The notes under the pieces were generated by a model. The model saw only the letters and a list, made by a program, of their open reading frames with translations, ran no database searches and was not told the DNA's origin. A stretch of 64,000 nt of DNA, from NCBI RefSeq assembly GCF_002968335.2, contig NZ_CP134398.1, positions 3,782,001-3,846,000 of the forward strand, read 5' to 3'. This stretch comes from Mycobacterium sp. ITM-2016-00316. Its GTDB lineage: Bacteria > Actinomycetota > Actinomycetes > Mycobacteriales > Mycobacteriaceae. Both the position numbers and the translations under genes were made by a program. Position 1 is the stretch's first letter. Each line of letters starts with the position of its first letter. Below, piece by piece: positions 53,096-62,865 of the stretch.

Positions 53096-54799
53096 ATGAC
53101 AGACACTGTCTCCAACGCCCCTGAGAAGCCGGCGAAGCCGGCGAAGCCGGTCAAGCGGCCCCGCGGCGAGGGCCAGTGGGCCCTGGGTTACCGCGAGCCA
53201 CTCAACGCCAACGAGCAGGCCAAGAAGGACGACAACCCGCTCAACGTGCGCCAGCGGATCGAGAACATCTACGCCCACGGTGGCTTCGACAGCATCGACA
53301 AGGGTGACCTGCGGGGTCGTTTCCGTTGGTGGGGCCTCTACACCCAGCGCAAGCCCGGCTATGACGGCACCTGGACCGGCGACGAGAACACCGACATGCT
53401 GGAGGACTCGTACTTCATGCTGCGGGTCCGCAGCGACGGCGGCGCCCTGACCACTGCCGCGCTGCGCACCCTCGGCGGCATCTCCACCGAGTTCGGCCGC
53501 GACACCGCCGACATCTCCGACCGGCAGAACGTCCAGTACCACTGGATCGAGGTCGAGAACATGCCGGAGATCTGGCGTCGCCTCGACGAGGTCGGCCTGC
53601 AGACCACCGAGGCCTGCGGCGACTGCCCCCGCATCGTGCTGGGCTCCCCGCTGGCCGGTGAGCACCCCGACGAGATCATCGACGGCACGCCCGCCATCGA
53701 CGAGATCCTCAAGCGCTACATCGGCAAGCCCGAATACTCCAACCTGCCGCGCAAGTTCAAGACCGCGATCTCCGGACTGCAGGACGTCGTGCACGAGATC
53801 AACGACGTCGCGTTCATCGGGGTCAACCACCCCGAACACGGACCCGGTTTCGACGTGTGGGTCGGCGGCGGGCTGTCCACCAACCCGATGCTGGGCCAGC
53901 GCCTCGGCGCCTGGGTGCCACTGGACGAGGTGCCCGACGTGTGGGAAGCCGTGGTCAGTGCCTTCCGCGACTACGGCTACCGCCGGCTGCGCGCCAAGGC
54001 TCGGCTGAAGTTCCTGATCAAGGACTGGGGCGTAGCAAAGTTCAGGGAAGTTCTCGAAACCGAGTACCTCAAGCGCCCGCTGCTCGACGGGCCCGCGCCG
54101 GCACCGGTGCCGCGGCCCATCGACCACGTCGGCGTGACGAAGCTCAAGAACGGGCTGAACGCCGTCGGCGTCGCGCCCATCGCGGGCCGCGTCTCGGGCA
54201 CCATCCTGACCAAGGTCGCCGACCTGGCCGAGGCCGCCGGCTCCCACCGGGTGCGCTTCACGCCGTATCAGAAGCTGATCGTCCTGGACGTCCCCGACGA
54301 GAACCTGGCCGAGCTGCGGGCCGGCCTGGACGCCCTGGGCCTGCCGTCGGCCCCGTCGCACTGGCGACGCAATCTGATGGCCTGCACGGGCATCGAGTTC
54401 TGCAAGTTGAGCTTCGCCGAGACCCGCAGCCGCTCGCAGGTGCTGGTGCCCGAGCTGGAGAAGCGGCTCGAAGACATCAACGCCCAGCTCGACGTGCCGG
54501 TGACGATCAACATCAACGGCTGCCCCAACTCGTGCGCGCGCATCCAGGTCGCCGATATCGGCTTCAAGGGGCAGATGATCGACGAGGGCGACGGCCCCGA
54601 GGAGGGTTTCCAGGTCCACCTGGGCGGCAGCCTGGGCCTGGACAGCGGTTTCGGCCGCAAACTGCGCCAGCACAAGGTGCTCTCCAGTGAGCTCGGCGAC
54701 TACATCGAGCGAGTTGTTCGCAACTTCGTGAAACAACGCGAGGCCGGCGAGCGTTTCGCTGAGTGGGCGGTACGCGCCGACGAAGCGGACTTGAGGTGA
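53096..54799 (+). CDS. sirA: ferredoxin-dependent sulfite reductase SirA (NirA)
   Basis: Reduces sulfite to sulfide with six electrons from ferredoxin, for cysteine synthesis. The 567-residue protein has the siroheme-4Fe4S cysteines in ACTGIEFCKL and NGCPNSCAR, the two ferrite-reductase-like repeats, and the substrate-binding region RQNVQYHWI and ACGDCPRIVLG. The N-terminus carries a short KPAKPAKPVK repeat from a 9-bp tandem repeat. I start at the ATG at 53096 (MTDTVSNAPEK), with AGGAG upstream; the frame to 53048 looks non-native. It leads the sirA-cysH-chelatase operon and is presumably controlled by the upstream Cys leader. Confidence 0.96.
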   Translation: MTDTVSNAPEKPAKPAKPVKRPRGEGQWALGYREPLNANEQAKKDDNPLNVRQRIENIYAHGGFDSIDKGDLRGRFRWWGLYTQRKPGYDGTWTGDENTDMLEDSYFMLRVRSDGGALTTAALRTLGGISTEFGRDTADISDRQNVQYHWIEVENMPEIWRRLDEVGLQTTEACGDCPRIVLGSPLAGEHPDEIIDGTPAIDEILKRYIGKPEYSNLPRKFKTAISGLQDVVHEINDVAFIGVNHPEHGPGFDVWVGGGLSTNPMLGQRLGAWVPLDEVPDVWEAVVSAFRDYGYRRLRAKARLKFLIKDWGVAKFREVLETEYLKRPLLDGPAPAPVPRPIDHVGVTKLKNGLNAVGVAPIAGRVSGTILTKVADLAEAAGSHRVRFTPYQKLIVLDVPDENLAELRAGLDALGLPSAPSHWRRNLMACTGIEFCKLSFAETRSRSQVLVPELEKRLEDINAQLDVPVTININGCPNSCARIQVADIGFKGQMIDEGDGPEEGFQVHLGGSLGLDSGFGRKLRQHKVLSSELGDYIERVVRNFVKQREAGERFAEWAVRADEADLR

Positions 54800-54803
54800 T
54801 GGT

Positions 54804-55511
54804 GTGACAGCGGTGACACGTTCAGAAAGCGAATTGCAGCAGTTGGCGGAGCGCGGCGCGGCCGAACTGGCCGATGCCGGTCCCGAGGAACTCCTGCGCT
54901 GGACCGACGAGAACTTCGGCGGCAACTACATCGTGGCGTCGAACATGCAGGACGGCGTGCTCGTCGAGATGGCCGCCAAGGTACGTCCCGGCGTGGACGT
55001 GCTGTTCCTGGACACCGGCTACCACTTCGCCGAGACGATCGGCACCCGCGACGCCGTCGAGGCCGTTTACGGCGTGCATGTGGTGAATGTCTCCCCCGAG
55101 AACACCGTGGCCCGCCAGGACGAGCTGCACGGCAAGGATCTCTTCGCCCGTGACGCCGCGGCCTGCTGCCGGATGCGCAAGGTCGAGCCGCTGGGCAAGT
55201 CGCTGCGCGGATATTCGGCGTGGGTGACCGGTATCCGCCGAGTCGAGGCGCCGACCCGCGCGAATGCGCCGCTGATCAGCTGGGACGCGGCATTCGGCCT
55301 GGTGAAGATCAATCCGATCGCCGCGTGGACCGACGAGGACATGCAGGCATATATTGACGCCAACGGCATCCTGGTCAATCCGCTGGTCTATGAGGGATAT
55401 CCCTCGATCGGGTGCGCGCCGTGCACCAGCAAGCCGGTCGAGGGCGCCGATCCGCGCAGCGGCCGCTGGGCCGGGCAGGCGAAGACGGAATGCGGACTGC
55501 ACGCGTCATGA
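54804..55511 (+). CDS. cysH: APS (adenylyl-sulfate) reductase CysH
   Basis: Reduces APS to sulfite using thioredoxin. The 235-residue protein has the 4Fe-4S ligand cysteines AACCRMRK and GCAPC, which mark APS rather than PAPS reductases. It also has the active-site C-terminal ECGLH and the PP-motif regions VASNMQDGVLVEM and DTGYHF. The GTG start at 54804 is 4 bp after the sirA stop. Its stop overlaps the start of the chelatase (ATGA), so all three genes are coupled. Confidence 0.97.
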   Translation: MTAVTRSESELQQLAERGAAELADAGPEELLRWTDENFGGNYIVASNMQDGVLVEMAAKVRPGVDVLFLDTGYHFAETIGTRDAVEAVYGVHVVNVSPENTVARQDELHGKDLFARDAAACCRMRKVEPLGKSLRGYSAWVTGIRRVEAPTRANAPLISWDAAFGLVKINPIAAWTDEDMQAYIDANGILVNPLVYEGYPSIGCAPCTSKPVEGADPRSGRWAGQAKTECGLHAS

Positions 55512-56236
55512 GTTCGGCGGTGGTGAACCCACCGGTTCTGGTGCTGACCGCGCACGGTAGCGCCGACCCACGCTCCGCGGAGACCACCTATGCGGTGGCC
55601 GAGACGATCCGCAGATTGCGGCGGGACATCGAGGTGGTGCCCGCGTTCTGCGAGCAGACTGCGCCCAACCTGGTCGACGTGCTGCGCGAGGTCGGTGACC
55701 GCGCGGTCGTCACTCCCCTGCTGCTGGCCAACGCCTTCCATGCGCGCACCGATATCCCGGCGATGATCGCCGACAGTGGTGTGCGCGCACGGCAGGCGCA
55801 GGTGCTCGGCGAGGACGATCAGCTGCTCGCGGTGCTGCGCCGCCGGATCGCCGAAGCCGGGGTCTCCGCCGAGGATTCGGATGTCGGTGTGATCGTGACC
55901 GCGGTCGGGTCGTCCCGCTCGGAGGCCAACACGCGTACCTCGACGGTGGCCTCCGCGGTCGCGATCGGCACCCGGTGGATCGGTACGACCACCGCGTTCG
56001 CCACCGGACCGACACCGTCACTGCCGGCCGCCGCGCACCGCCTGCGGCGCCGCGGCGCCGAACGGATCGTCATCGCGCCGTGGTTCCTCGCGCACGGCAG
56101 GATCACCGACAGGGTCGCCGATTTTGCTGCGGCTCAAGGCATTCCGATGGCGTCTCCGCTCGGAGCGCACCGCCTGGTGGCCGAGACCGTGCTGGACCGT
56201 TTCGACGCAGCCCTGGCGCTGTCCGTCGCCGCCTGA
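55508..56236 (+). CDS. sirohydrochlorin ferrochelatase (Che1/SirB-type)
   Basis: Inserts iron into sirohydrochlorin to make siroheme, the cofactor of SirA. The 242-residue protein is a CbiX-like duplicated domain: VLVLTAHGSADPRSAETTYA with the metal-binding His, VTPLLLANAFHARTDIP in the first half, and VTAVGSSRSEANTRT plus VIAPWFLAHGRITDRV in the second. The gene follows cysH with ATGA overlap, the same order as Rv2391-Rv2393. I choose the ATG at 55508. Confidence 0.93.
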   Translation: MSSAVVNPPVLVLTAHGSADPRSAETTYAVAETIRRLRRDIEVVPAFCEQTAPNLVDVLREVGDRAVVTPLLLANAFHARTDIPAMIADSGVRARQAQVLGEDDQLLAVLRRRIAEAGVSAEDSDVGVIVTAVGSSRSEANTRTSTVASAVAIGTRWIGTTTAFATGPTPSLPAAAHRLRRRGAERIVIAPWFLAHGRITDRVADFAAAQGIPMASPLGAHRLVAETVLDRFDAALALSVAA

Positions 56237-56293
56237 CCGGTCGGCGCCGACTTCCACTGCGCCACATCTCCAGGCGATCTCCACACTTTCTTC

Positions 56294-56797
56294 ATGCGGT
56301 GGCCCGGGCCCGCGAGCATGCTTGTCGCCATGTTGATCAAAGGACCCATCGTGACCCTCGCTGCGGTTGCCGCACTGGGCACCGGGGTATTTTTCGCCAA
56401 CGTCGCGCAGCAGCCGCGACTCGCCGCACCGCCGCAGCCCGCGGTGGCCACCGCGCCGGCGGCGGTGCCACCGCCGTCGACCGCGCCGGGTGAACCGGCT
56501 GCTGCCCCCTTCGGCACGCGCGAAGACTTCGTGACCGACATCCCTGTCAAGACCGGCATCCTCGGCCTGCAGATCAGCGTTACCGGTGAGACCGCCAGGG
56601 CGTACGCCTGCGACAACTACGGCATCGAAACCTGGCTGTCGGGCAGTTCCGCGGGCGGACTGCTGAATCTGAGCAGCGCCGACAAGACCGCCCGACTGGA
56701 GGGTCGCCACGTCGGGAACACCATCGTCGGGAAGCTGACGATCGCGGAAAAGCACTGGGATTTCGCGGCAGCGCCGGGAGACACCGATGTTTTCTGA
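56294..56797 (+). CDS. membrane-anchored/exported protein of unknown function, 167 aa
   Basis: An N-terminal hydrophobic segment (IVTLAAVAALGTGVFFANVA) acts as signal anchor or signal peptide. A Pro/Ala-rich linker (APPQPAVATAPAAVPPPSTA) follows, then a compact C-terminal domain beginning FGTREDFVTDIPVKTGI with one Cys (AYACDNYG). I recognise no family. Three starts are possible: 56294, 56318 and 56330. It overlaps the next gene by 11 bp, which ties it to the DUF6529-like membrane protein and the Rieske protein as a probable three-gene operon. Confidence 0.75.
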   Translation: MRWPGPASMLVAMLIKGPIVTLAAVAALGTGVFFANVAQQPRLAAPPQPAVATAPAAVPPPSTAPGEPAAAPFGTREDFVTDIPVKTGILGLQISVTGETARAYACDNYGIETWLSGSSAGGLLNLSSADKTARLEGRHVGNTIVGKLTIAEKHWDFAAAPGDTDVF

Positions 56798-57383
56798 GTC
56801 CGCCGACCGCGCAGACTCAACTCCGACCAGTCCGATACCGGTCATCTCCGGTACCGGAGCGGTCGTTGTCCTGATACCCGTCCTGGTGGGCGCGGCTGCG
56901 GCTGTCGCCCTCGGCGTGTTCGGCAAAGTGCATGATCCACAGTTCTTTTCGGTGAACGTGGCCGGGTTCTCCGGCGGCACCGCTGCCAAAGCCTGGCTTG
57001 CGACGCTTGCGCTCACGTTGGCGGTCTTTCAGCTGATGTCCGCGTTCATCATGTACCGGTTGATCCCCGGCGACCGGTTGCCGTCGTGGATCGCCTCGGC
57101 GCACGTGTGGTCCGGTCGGTTCGCCGTCCTGGCCAGCGTTCCTGTGGCGGTGCACTGCCTGTACGCGCTCGGCTTCCAGTCCGGGGATTCCCGGGTGTTC
57201 TTCCACTCGCTGTTCGGTTGCTTCTTCTACGGCGTGTTCGTCACGAAGATGATGCTGCTCACCCGCAAAGGTCTTCGGCCTTGGGTGATTCCGATCGTCG
57301 GCGGTCTGTTGTTCTTCGTTCTCGTCTATGTCTGGCTCACCTCTGCGCTGTGGTTCTTCGACACCACCGGCCTGACGTTCTGA
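56787..57383 (+). CDS. DUF6529-like polytopic membrane protein, possible haem b carrier
   Basis: A 198-residue protein with five likely helices (VVVLIPVLVGAAAAVALGVF; AWLATLALTLAVFQLMSAFI; FAVLASVPVAVHCLYALGF; FHSLFGCFFYGVFVTKMMLL; VIPIVGGLLFFVLVYVWLTS). His residues lie in or near helices (IASAHVWSGR, PVAVHCLY, VFFHSLFG) with spacing like cytochrome-b-type haem ligands. This suggests membrane electron transfer, in line with the Rieske protein encoded 13 bp downstream. Haem binding is inferred, not shown. It overlaps the upstream gene by 11 bp. Confidence 0.8.
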   Translation: MFSESADRADSTPTSPIPVISGTGAVVVLIPVLVGAAAAVALGVFGKVHDPQFFSVNVAGFSGGTAAKAWLATLALTLAVFQLMSAFIMYRLIPGDRLPSWIASAHVWSGRFAVLASVPVAVHCLYALGFQSGDSRVFFHSLFGCFFYGVFVTKMMLLTRKGLRPWVIPIVGGLLFFVLVYVWLTSALWFFDTTGLTF

Positions 57384-57396
57384 AAGCAGGTTCCCC

Positions 57397-57834
57397 ATGT
57401 CAGTCTCCCGCCGCCAAGCCCTGGTCTGCACCGGAGTCACGTTTGCCGCGTCTACGGTCGCGGGCTGCGCCACCTACGGCAAGCCGCCCGCTCCCGAACC
57501 GGAACCCCAGAAACCGGCACCCGAGAACACCACACAGGTGCCCGCTGCGGCCATCGCCAGAACGTCCGAGGTACCGGTCGGCTCCGGCGTGATCGTCGGA
57601 ACCGGGGACCGCGCTGTCGTGCTCACCCAGCCTTCGCCGGGAAAGTTCAACTGCTTCTCGTCGGTCTGCACCCACGCCGGATGCTCGGTGTCCGAGGTGG
57701 TCGGCGCAGTGATCAACTGTCCGTGCCATGGCAGCGGCTTCAACCTCGACGGCACCGTGGCCAAGGGCCCGGCCACGCGGCCACTCGATGCGAAGAGCAT
57801 CGCCGTCATCGATGATTCGATCACGCTCAATTGA
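57397..57834 (+). CDS. exported Rieske [2Fe-2S] protein
   Basis: The N-terminus SVSRRQALVCTGVTFAASTV has a twin-arginine pair, followed by a lipobox-like VAGC (Cys near residue 27), so it is probably Tat-exported and lipidated. After a Pro-rich linker the Rieske motifs are complete: CTHAGC and CPCHGSGF, the latter within VINCPCHGSGFNLDG. The total is 145 residues. A small exported Rieske protein next to a polytopic His-containing membrane protein suggests an envelope electron-transfer unit. It ends 112 bp before the TetR gene, which is separately transcribed. Confidence 0.9.
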   Translation: MSVSRRQALVCTGVTFAASTVAGCATYGKPPAPEPEPQKPAPENTTQVPAAAIARTSEVPVGSGVIVGTGDRAVVLTQPSPGKFNCFSSVCTHAGCSVSEVVGAVINCPCHGSGFNLDGTVAKGPATRPLDAKSIAVIDDSITLN

Positions 57835-57920
57835 ACTCTGAGCAGGTCCTTTACTCCCCCGGTCGGCCGCACAGCTCCCACCCCGCGAATCCGACCATCC
57901 ACACTGGGATAGTGCGCGCG

Positions 57921-57946
57921 ATTCAAATAGTCGTTACTATCTGAAT
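57921..57946. promoter_or_regulatory. TetR operator and leaderless promoter
   Basis: ATTCAAATAGT-CGTT-ACTATCTGAAT is an 11-bp inverted repeat with one mismatch, ending at the base before the ATG at 57947. TACTAT (57935-57940) can serve as a -10 for a transcript starting on the ATG. Binding here would block the gene's own promoter. Confidence 0.75.
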
Positions 57947-58591
57947 ATGTCGTCCGATGAGAGACCGCGCCGCCTCACCCGCGCCGAGAGCAAAGAGCAG
58001 ACCAGGCGACGCCTCCTCGAAGCGGCGGCGCAGGTGTTCGCGCACCGCGGGTACACCGCCGCGTCGGTCGAGGAGATCGCCGAGTCGGCGGGCTATTCCG
58101 TCGGCGCGGTGTACTCGAACTTCAGCAACAAGGAACAGCTCTTCGAAGCGCTGATGACCGATCGGGCCGTCGACCGGATGAGCGAGGTGGCCCATGCCAT
58201 CCGGGAGGCGAAGGCCGCGGCCGGCGATCCCCTGCGCGCGCTGGGCGCGATGCTGATCGCCATGGCGGACAAGGAGATCGACGTCGCCGTGCTGCGTACC
58301 GAGTTCTGGCTGCACGCGGTCCGCAATCCCGAACTCATGCGGATCGAGGCGGCCTCCTCGGCGAAGACCCTGGAATCGGTGCGCGGCATCCTCACCGACA
58401 TGCTGGACCGCCACGGGGTCGATGTCGGGGCGATCAACATCGACGACTTCGCCACCACCACACTCGCTCTGTTCGGCGGACTGATCCGGCAGCGCCGCAT
58501 CGAACCCGAGCGGGTCACCGAGGAGATGTTCGGCCAGGCGCTGCGCTGGCAGATCGCCGGCATGCCCCGCAAAGCGGAAGAGGCACCCTGA
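57947..58591 (+). CDS. TetR-family transcriptional regulator
   Basis: A 214-residue repressor. The N-terminal helix-turn-helix is complete: TRRRLLEAAAQVFAHRGYTA followed by SVEEIAESAGYSVGAVYSNFSNKEQLFEAL. The C-terminal ligand-binding half is unremarkable and does not reveal the effector. A near-perfect palindrome covers its own -10 and touches the ATG, so self-repression is very likely and the message is probably leaderless. The hydroxylase gene starts 1 bp after its stop and is therefore the likely regulated partner. Confidence 0.93.
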   Translation: MSSDERPRRLTRAESKEQTRRRLLEAAAQVFAHRGYTAASVEEIAESAGYSVGAVYSNFSNKEQLFEALMTDRAVDRMSEVAHAIREAKAAAGDPLRALGAMLIAMADKEIDVAVLRTEFWLHAVRNPELMRIEAASSAKTLESVRGILTDMLDRHGVDVGAINIDDFATTTLALFGGLIRQRRIEPERVTEEMFGQALRWQIAGMPRKAEEAP

Positions 58592-58592
58592 C

Positions 58593-59510
58593 ATGGAGTG
58601 GATCGGCAATATCGGCCTGTACGCGATCCCGGCGTTCCTGGTGCTGCTCGGCATCGAGTTTCTGGGCGACTATCTGGAGCGCCGCCGCGACCGCCGGACC
58701 GGAGGATCCACGGAAAGCCCTCGGCGCGTGGGCTTCTCGGCCCGCGACACCTTCGCCAGCCTGGGAGTCTACGGGCTGGGCCGGTTCGCCAACCTGGTCG
58801 AGGATTTCATCCAGTTGCCCATCGTGCTGCTCGCCGCGATGCTCGCCCCGATTTCGCTGTCGGCATCGGACTGGTGGGTGTGGGTGCTGGCCATCGTCGG
58901 GGCCGATCTCGGCTACTACGCCCAGCACCGGATGCAGCACCGGGTGCGGCTGTTCTGGGCGGCGCACAGCGTGCACCACTCCAGTCAGCACTTCAACATG
59001 TCCACCGCGGTGCGGCTGCCGTGGCTGATTCCGGGGCGCTTCCTGACATCGGTGGTCTACATCCCGCTGGCCGTGGTCGGCGTGCCGGTCTGGGTGATCT
59101 TCCTCTCCCAGGCGATCATCCTGCTGTTCCAGTACCCGCTACACACCGAACGCATCGGAAAGCTGCACCCGGCAATCGAATTCGTCTTCAACACGCCATC
59201 GCACCACCGCGTGCACCACGGCTCCAACAACCCCTACCTGGACAAGAACTACGGGGGCATCCTGATCCTCTGGGACCGGCTGTTCAACAGCTACGCCGAC
59301 GAGGTCGAGCAGGTCCGCTACGGTCTCACCCACAACATCGACACCTACAACCCGATCAAGGTGAACTTCCACGAGTTCGCGCTGATGGTCCGCGACGTGT
59401 GGCGCGCCACGAGCTGGCGGGCGCGGGCCGGCTACCTGCTCCAGCCACCGGGGTGGATCGATGCGACACCGGCCACATCCGAGCCGGAACGTGCAAGCAC
59501 ACGTCACTGA
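58593..59510 (+). CDS. sterol desaturase/fatty acid hydroxylase-family membrane di-iron protein
   Basis: A 305-residue integral membrane oxygenase of the sterol desaturase (FA_hydroxylase) superfamily. The histidine clusters for the di-iron centre are present: QHRMQHR, HSVHHSSQHFN and HHRVHHG, plus THNIDTYNP near the C-terminus. Hydrophobic helices include IGLYAIPAFLVLLGIEFLG, LPIVLLAAMLAPISLS and WVWVLAIVGADLGYYA. The substrate is unknown; members of this family act on sterols, fatty acids and carotenoids. It follows the TetR gene by 1 bp and is likely under its control. Confidence 0.92.
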   Translation: MEWIGNIGLYAIPAFLVLLGIEFLGDYLERRRDRRTGGSTESPRRVGFSARDTFASLGVYGLGRFANLVEDFIQLPIVLLAAMLAPISLSASDWWVWVLAIVGADLGYYAQHRMQHRVRLFWAAHSVHHSSQHFNMSTAVRLPWLIPGRFLTSVVYIPLAVVGVPVWVIFLSQAIILLFQYPLHTERIGKLHPAIEFVFNTPSHHRVHHGSNNPYLDKNYGGILILWDRLFNSYADEVEQVRYGLTHNIDTYNPIKVNFHEFALMVRDVWRATSWRARAGYLLQPPGWIDATPATSEPERASTRH

Positions 59511-59535
59511 CGGGCGGCTCACCTAGTCTGACGCC

Positions 59536-61005
59536 ATGAGGTTCGACGAGTACCGCAGTCATGACGCGACCGGTCTGGCGAAGCTGGTCGCCGACAAGCA
59601 GATACAGGCCACCGAGCTGCTCACGCTGGCCTCCGAACGCGCCGCGGCGGTGAATCCGAAGATCAACGCCATCGTGCGCGATGTGCCCGCCACGCCGTCG
59701 GATGAGCTGACCGGGCCGTTCGCCGGAGTGCCGTTCCTGATCAAGGATCTCGCCCAGGACTACGCGGGGCTGCCCAGCTCCGCGGGCTCCCGGTCGTTGC
59801 GGCACCTGCCGGCCGCCGAGCACTCCACGATCGTGGCGCGCTGGCTCGATGCCGGGCTGGTGATCTTCGGCAAGACCAACCTGCCCGAGTTCGGCGCCAA
59901 GGGGGTCTCCGAACCGGAGCTGTGGGGTCCCGCGCGCAACCCGTGGAACCTGGCTCACACCCCGGGGGGCTCCTCCGGCGGTTCGGCGGCCGCCGTCGCG
60001 GCCGGGATCGTGCCCTGCGCGGGCGCCAACGACGGTGGCGGGTCGATCCGCATCCCGGCCGCCTGCTGCGGGCTGGTGGGCCTCAAACCAGGGCGTGGTC
60101 TCACCCCGATGGGTCCGACCAACGCCGAGTCGATGCATGGTTCGGCCGTGCAGGGCGTGGTCTCGCGAACCGTCCGGGACACCGCCGCGATGTTCGACGT
60201 CATCGCCGGCGGTGAACCATTCGGACCCTATTCACCGGCTCTGGCCGAGTCGTCCTATGCGTCGGCGGTCGGACAGGATCCCGGCACCCTGCGCATCGGT
60301 GTCCGGGTGCCCTCGGCGATCACACCGCAACCCCACCGCGAGGCCTACGCCGCGGTGGAGACGGCAATCCGGGTGCTGACCGATCTCGGGCACCACGTCG
60401 AGGAACTGCCCACCGCACCCTTCGACGATGCCGAGCTGGCGCGCGACTTCCTGCTCACCTGGTTCGTCTACCTGGCGTGGGAGGTCGACGAGGCAAAACG
60501 GTTGACCGGTGCCGGCGATGACGCCTTCGAGCGCGACACCCTCATCATGGCCGCCCTCGGCCGGGCGACCGGCAGCGTCGCCTACGTCGACGCGGTGCAG
60601 CGCCGCCATGAACACACCCGCAGGCTGAGCACCTACTTCGAGAGCTACGACCTGCTGCTCACACCCACCCTGGCCAGCCCGCCGCCCCGGATCGGCGAGT
60701 TCGACCTGCCCGCCGCACTGGCGCGCGGTGCCGACCTGCTACTCAAGACACGCACCGCAAAACTGTTGCGCTACACCAAGATCGTCGACGATATGGTCGA
60801 CAAGAACCTCGGCTGGGTGCCCTACACCCAGCTGGCCAACCTCACCGGGCGCCCGGCGATCAGCCTGCCGCTGCACTGGACCGCGGACGGCCTTCCCCTC
60901 GGCGTCCAGTTCGTGGCGCCACTGGCCGGGGAGGCCCTGCTGATCCGGCTGGCCGCCCAGCTCGAGGTGGCGTTGCCGTGGGCCGAGCGGGTGGCACCCT
61001 GCTAG
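59536..61005 (+). CDS. amidase signature family protein
   Basis: A 489-residue amidase. Lys is in [14 protein letters not shown] and the signature serines in [20 protein letters not shown], followed by [20 protein letters not shown]. It is distinct from the amidase at 13524 (different linker and C-terminus). The start ATG at 59536 is 25 bp after the hydroxylase stop; cotranscription with the TetR-hydroxylase pair is possible. The natural substrate is unknown. Its last 4 bp overlap the convergent cysA. Confidence 0.92.
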   Translation: MRFDEYRSHDATGLAKLVADKQIQATELLTLASERAAAVNPKINAIVRDVPATPSDELTGPFAGVPFLIKDLAQDYAGLPSSAGSRSLRHLPAAEHSTIVARWLDAGLVIFGKTNLPEFGAKGVSEPELWGPARNPWNLAHTPGGSSGGSAAAVAAGIVPCAGANDGGGSIRIPAACCGLVGLKPGRGLTPMGPTNAESMHGSAVQGVVSRTVRDTAAMFDVIAGGEPFGPYSPALAESSYASAVGQDPGTLRIGVRVPSAITPQPHREAYAAVETAIRVLTDLGHHVEELPTAPFDDAELARDFLLTWFVYLAWEVDEAKRLTGAGDDAFERDTLIMAALGRATGSVAYVDAVQRRHEHTRRLSTYFESYDLLLTPTLASPPPRIGEFDLPAALARGADLLLKTRTAKLLRYTKIVDDMVDKNLGWVPYTQLANLTGRPAISLPLHWTADGLPLGVQFVAPLAGEALLIRLAAQLEVALPWAERVAPC

Positions 61006-62033
61006 GTGAGCGCCTCGGCGCTCGGCAATTCACCGGCGATGGCGGGCACCCGGGTGGCCCGCACGTACACGGTGTCCCCGGCACGTAGCCCCAGGGCCTC
61101 GGCGTCACCACGGGTGATCTGCGCGGTGAACGGCGTGCCGTTGACCGCGCTGATCAGTTCGACGCGCACCTCGAAACCCAGGGTGACGATCCGGTCGATG
61201 GTGGCCCTGGTGACCCCGGTCGACTCGGCGGTCCCGTCACCGGCGGCGATGGCCATGTCGGGATTGCGGCCGACCCGGATATCGTGCGGGCGCACCAGGA
61301 TTCCGTTGAGCAGTGACACCGTGCCCAGGAAGGACATGACGAACGGATTCGCCGGTGCGTCGTACACCTCGGTCGGTGAGCCCACCTGTTCGATCCGGCC
61401 CTTGTTGAGCACGGCGATCCGGTCGGCGACGTCGAGCGCCTCGGCCTGATCGTGGGTGACCAGCACCGTGGTGACGTGGACCTCGTCGTGCAGCCGGCGC
61501 AGCCAGGCCCGCAGATCCTCCCGGACCTTGGCGTCCAGCGCGCCGAACGGCTCGTCAAGCAGCAGCACCTCGGGGTCGACGGCCAGGGCACGGGCCAAGG
61601 CCATGCGCTGTCGCTGCCCGCCCGACAACTGCGCCGGATACCGGGTCTGGAAGCCCGCCAGACCGACCACCTCGAGCAGGTTGTCGACCTTCTCCTTGAT
61701 CTCGTGCTTGGGCCTCTTGCGGATCGACAGGCCGAAGGCGACGTTGTCGCGCACCGTGAGGTGCTTGAACGCGGCGTAGTGCTGGAAGACGAAGCCGATA
61801 CCGCGCTTCTGCGCCGGCACCCCCGTCACATCGCGGTCGTTGATGGTGATCGTCCCGGTATCGGGCTGATCGAGACCGGCGATCGCACGCAGCAGCGTCG
61901 ACTTGCCCGATCCGCTGGGCCCCAGCAACGCGGTCAGCGAGCCCTTGGGCACCACGAAATCGATATTGTCCAGCGCCGCGAAGTCACCGTAACGCTTGTT
62001 CGCGCCCTGCACCGAAATGGCGATATCGCTCAT
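61002..62033 (-). CDS. cysA: sulfate/thiosulfate ABC importer ATPase CysA
   Basis: The ATPase driving sulfate import through CysT-CysW. The 343-residue protein has Walker [16 protein letters not shown]-loop [14 protein letters not shown], signature [15 protein letters not shown], Walker [15 protein letters not shown] and H-loop [11 protein letters not shown]-terminal TOBE-like regulatory domain follows. The ATG at 62033 is chosen; the longer frame runs into cysW. It is the last gene of subI-cysT-cysW-cysA, next to the sulfate-reduction operon. Confidence 0.96.
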   Translation of the reverse strand: MSDIAISVQGANKRYGDFAALDNIDFVVPKGSLTALLGPSGSGKSTLLRAIAGLDQPDTGTITINDRDVTGVPAQKRGIGFVFQHYAAFKHLTVRDNVAFGLSIRKRPKHEIKEKVDNLLEVVGLAGFQTRYPAQLSGGQRQRMALARALAVDPEVLLLDEPFGALDAKVREDLRAWLRRLHDEVHVTTVLVTHDQAEALDVADRIAVLNKGRIEQVGSPTEVYDAPANPFVMSFLGTVSLLNGILVRPHDIRVGRNPDMAIAAGDGTAESTGVTRATIDRIVTLGFEVRVELISAVNGTPFTAQITRGDAEALGLRAGDTVYVRATRVPAIAGELPSAEALT

Positions 62034-62046
62034 CGGGTGGTCTCCT

Positions 62047-62865
62047 TCAGTCTTCAGTCTTGACACGCGAACGCTGGGCGTCAAACACGATCTGGGCCAC
62101 CAGCACAATGAGCGCTACCGCCATCAGCACCACCGAGATGGTGTACGCGCCGTACGGGTTGCCCAGGGTGTAGCGGTCATGCACCAGCAGGGTCAGCGTC
62201 TGCGATTGGCCGGGCAGATTGGACGACACCATCAGTACCGCACCGAATTCGCCGAGGGTGCGGGCCACGGTGAGCACCACACCATAGGTGAGGCCCCACC
62301 GGATCGACGGCAAGGTGATCCGCCAGAAGGTCTGCCACCAGTTGGCGCCCAGGGTGGACGCGGCTTCCTCCTGGTCGGTGCCGACCTCGTGCAGCACCGG
62401 TTCGACCTCCCGGATGACGAACGGGATGGTGACGAACAGGCTGGCCAGCACGATGCCAGGGAAGCCGAAGATGATCTTGAATCCCCAGCTGTTCTCCACG
62501 AACCCGAATAGGCCGGCGCTTCCCCACAGCACGATGAGCGCCACGCCGATGACCACGGGGGACACCGCGAACGGCAGATCGATCGCCGCCTGCAGCGCAT
62601 TCTTGCCGCGGAACTTGCGCCGGGCCAGCACGATGGCCGTCGGGACACCGAAGATCACGTTCAGCGGCACCACGATCGCCACCACCAGCAGCGACAACTG
62701 CAGGGCGGACTGCGCGGCGGGTGTGGAAATGGAGGCGAAGAACTCCCCCAGGCCGGGTGCGAGCGCGCGCCACAGAATGGCCCCCAACGGCACCACCAGC
62801 AGCGCAAAGACGTACAGCAGCGCGATGACCCGCAGGATCCGCCGGGTGGACCGGGACAGCGTCAT
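62047..62865 (-). CDS. cysW: sulfate ABC importer permease CysW
   Basis: A 272-residue permease with six helices, for example [20 protein letters not shown] and [20 protein letters not shown]. The EAA loop for ATPase contact is [21 protein letters not shown]. The start ATG at 62865 overlaps the cysT stop by four bases. It forms a heterodimeric channel with CysT. Confidence 0.95.
   Translation of the reverse strand: MTLSRSTRRILRVIALLYVFALLVVPLGAILWRALAPGLGEFFASISTPAAQSALQLSLLVVAIVVPLNVIFGVPTAIVLARRKFRGKNALQAAIDLPFAVSPVVIGVALIVLWGSAGLFGFVENSWGFKIIFGFPGIVLASLFVTIPFVIREVEPVLHEVGTDQEEAASTLGANWWQTFWRITLPSIRWGLTYGVVLTVARTLGEFGAVLMVSSNLPGQSQTLTLLVHDRYTLGNPYGAYTISVVLMAVALIVLVAQIVFDAQRSRVKTED

Noticed and set aside
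53118..53154. 9-bp tandem repeat at the sirA 5' end as a regulatory repeat
   Set aside because: It lies within coding sequence and encodes a KPAKPAKP linker; no sign of a role beyond a flexible N-terminus.
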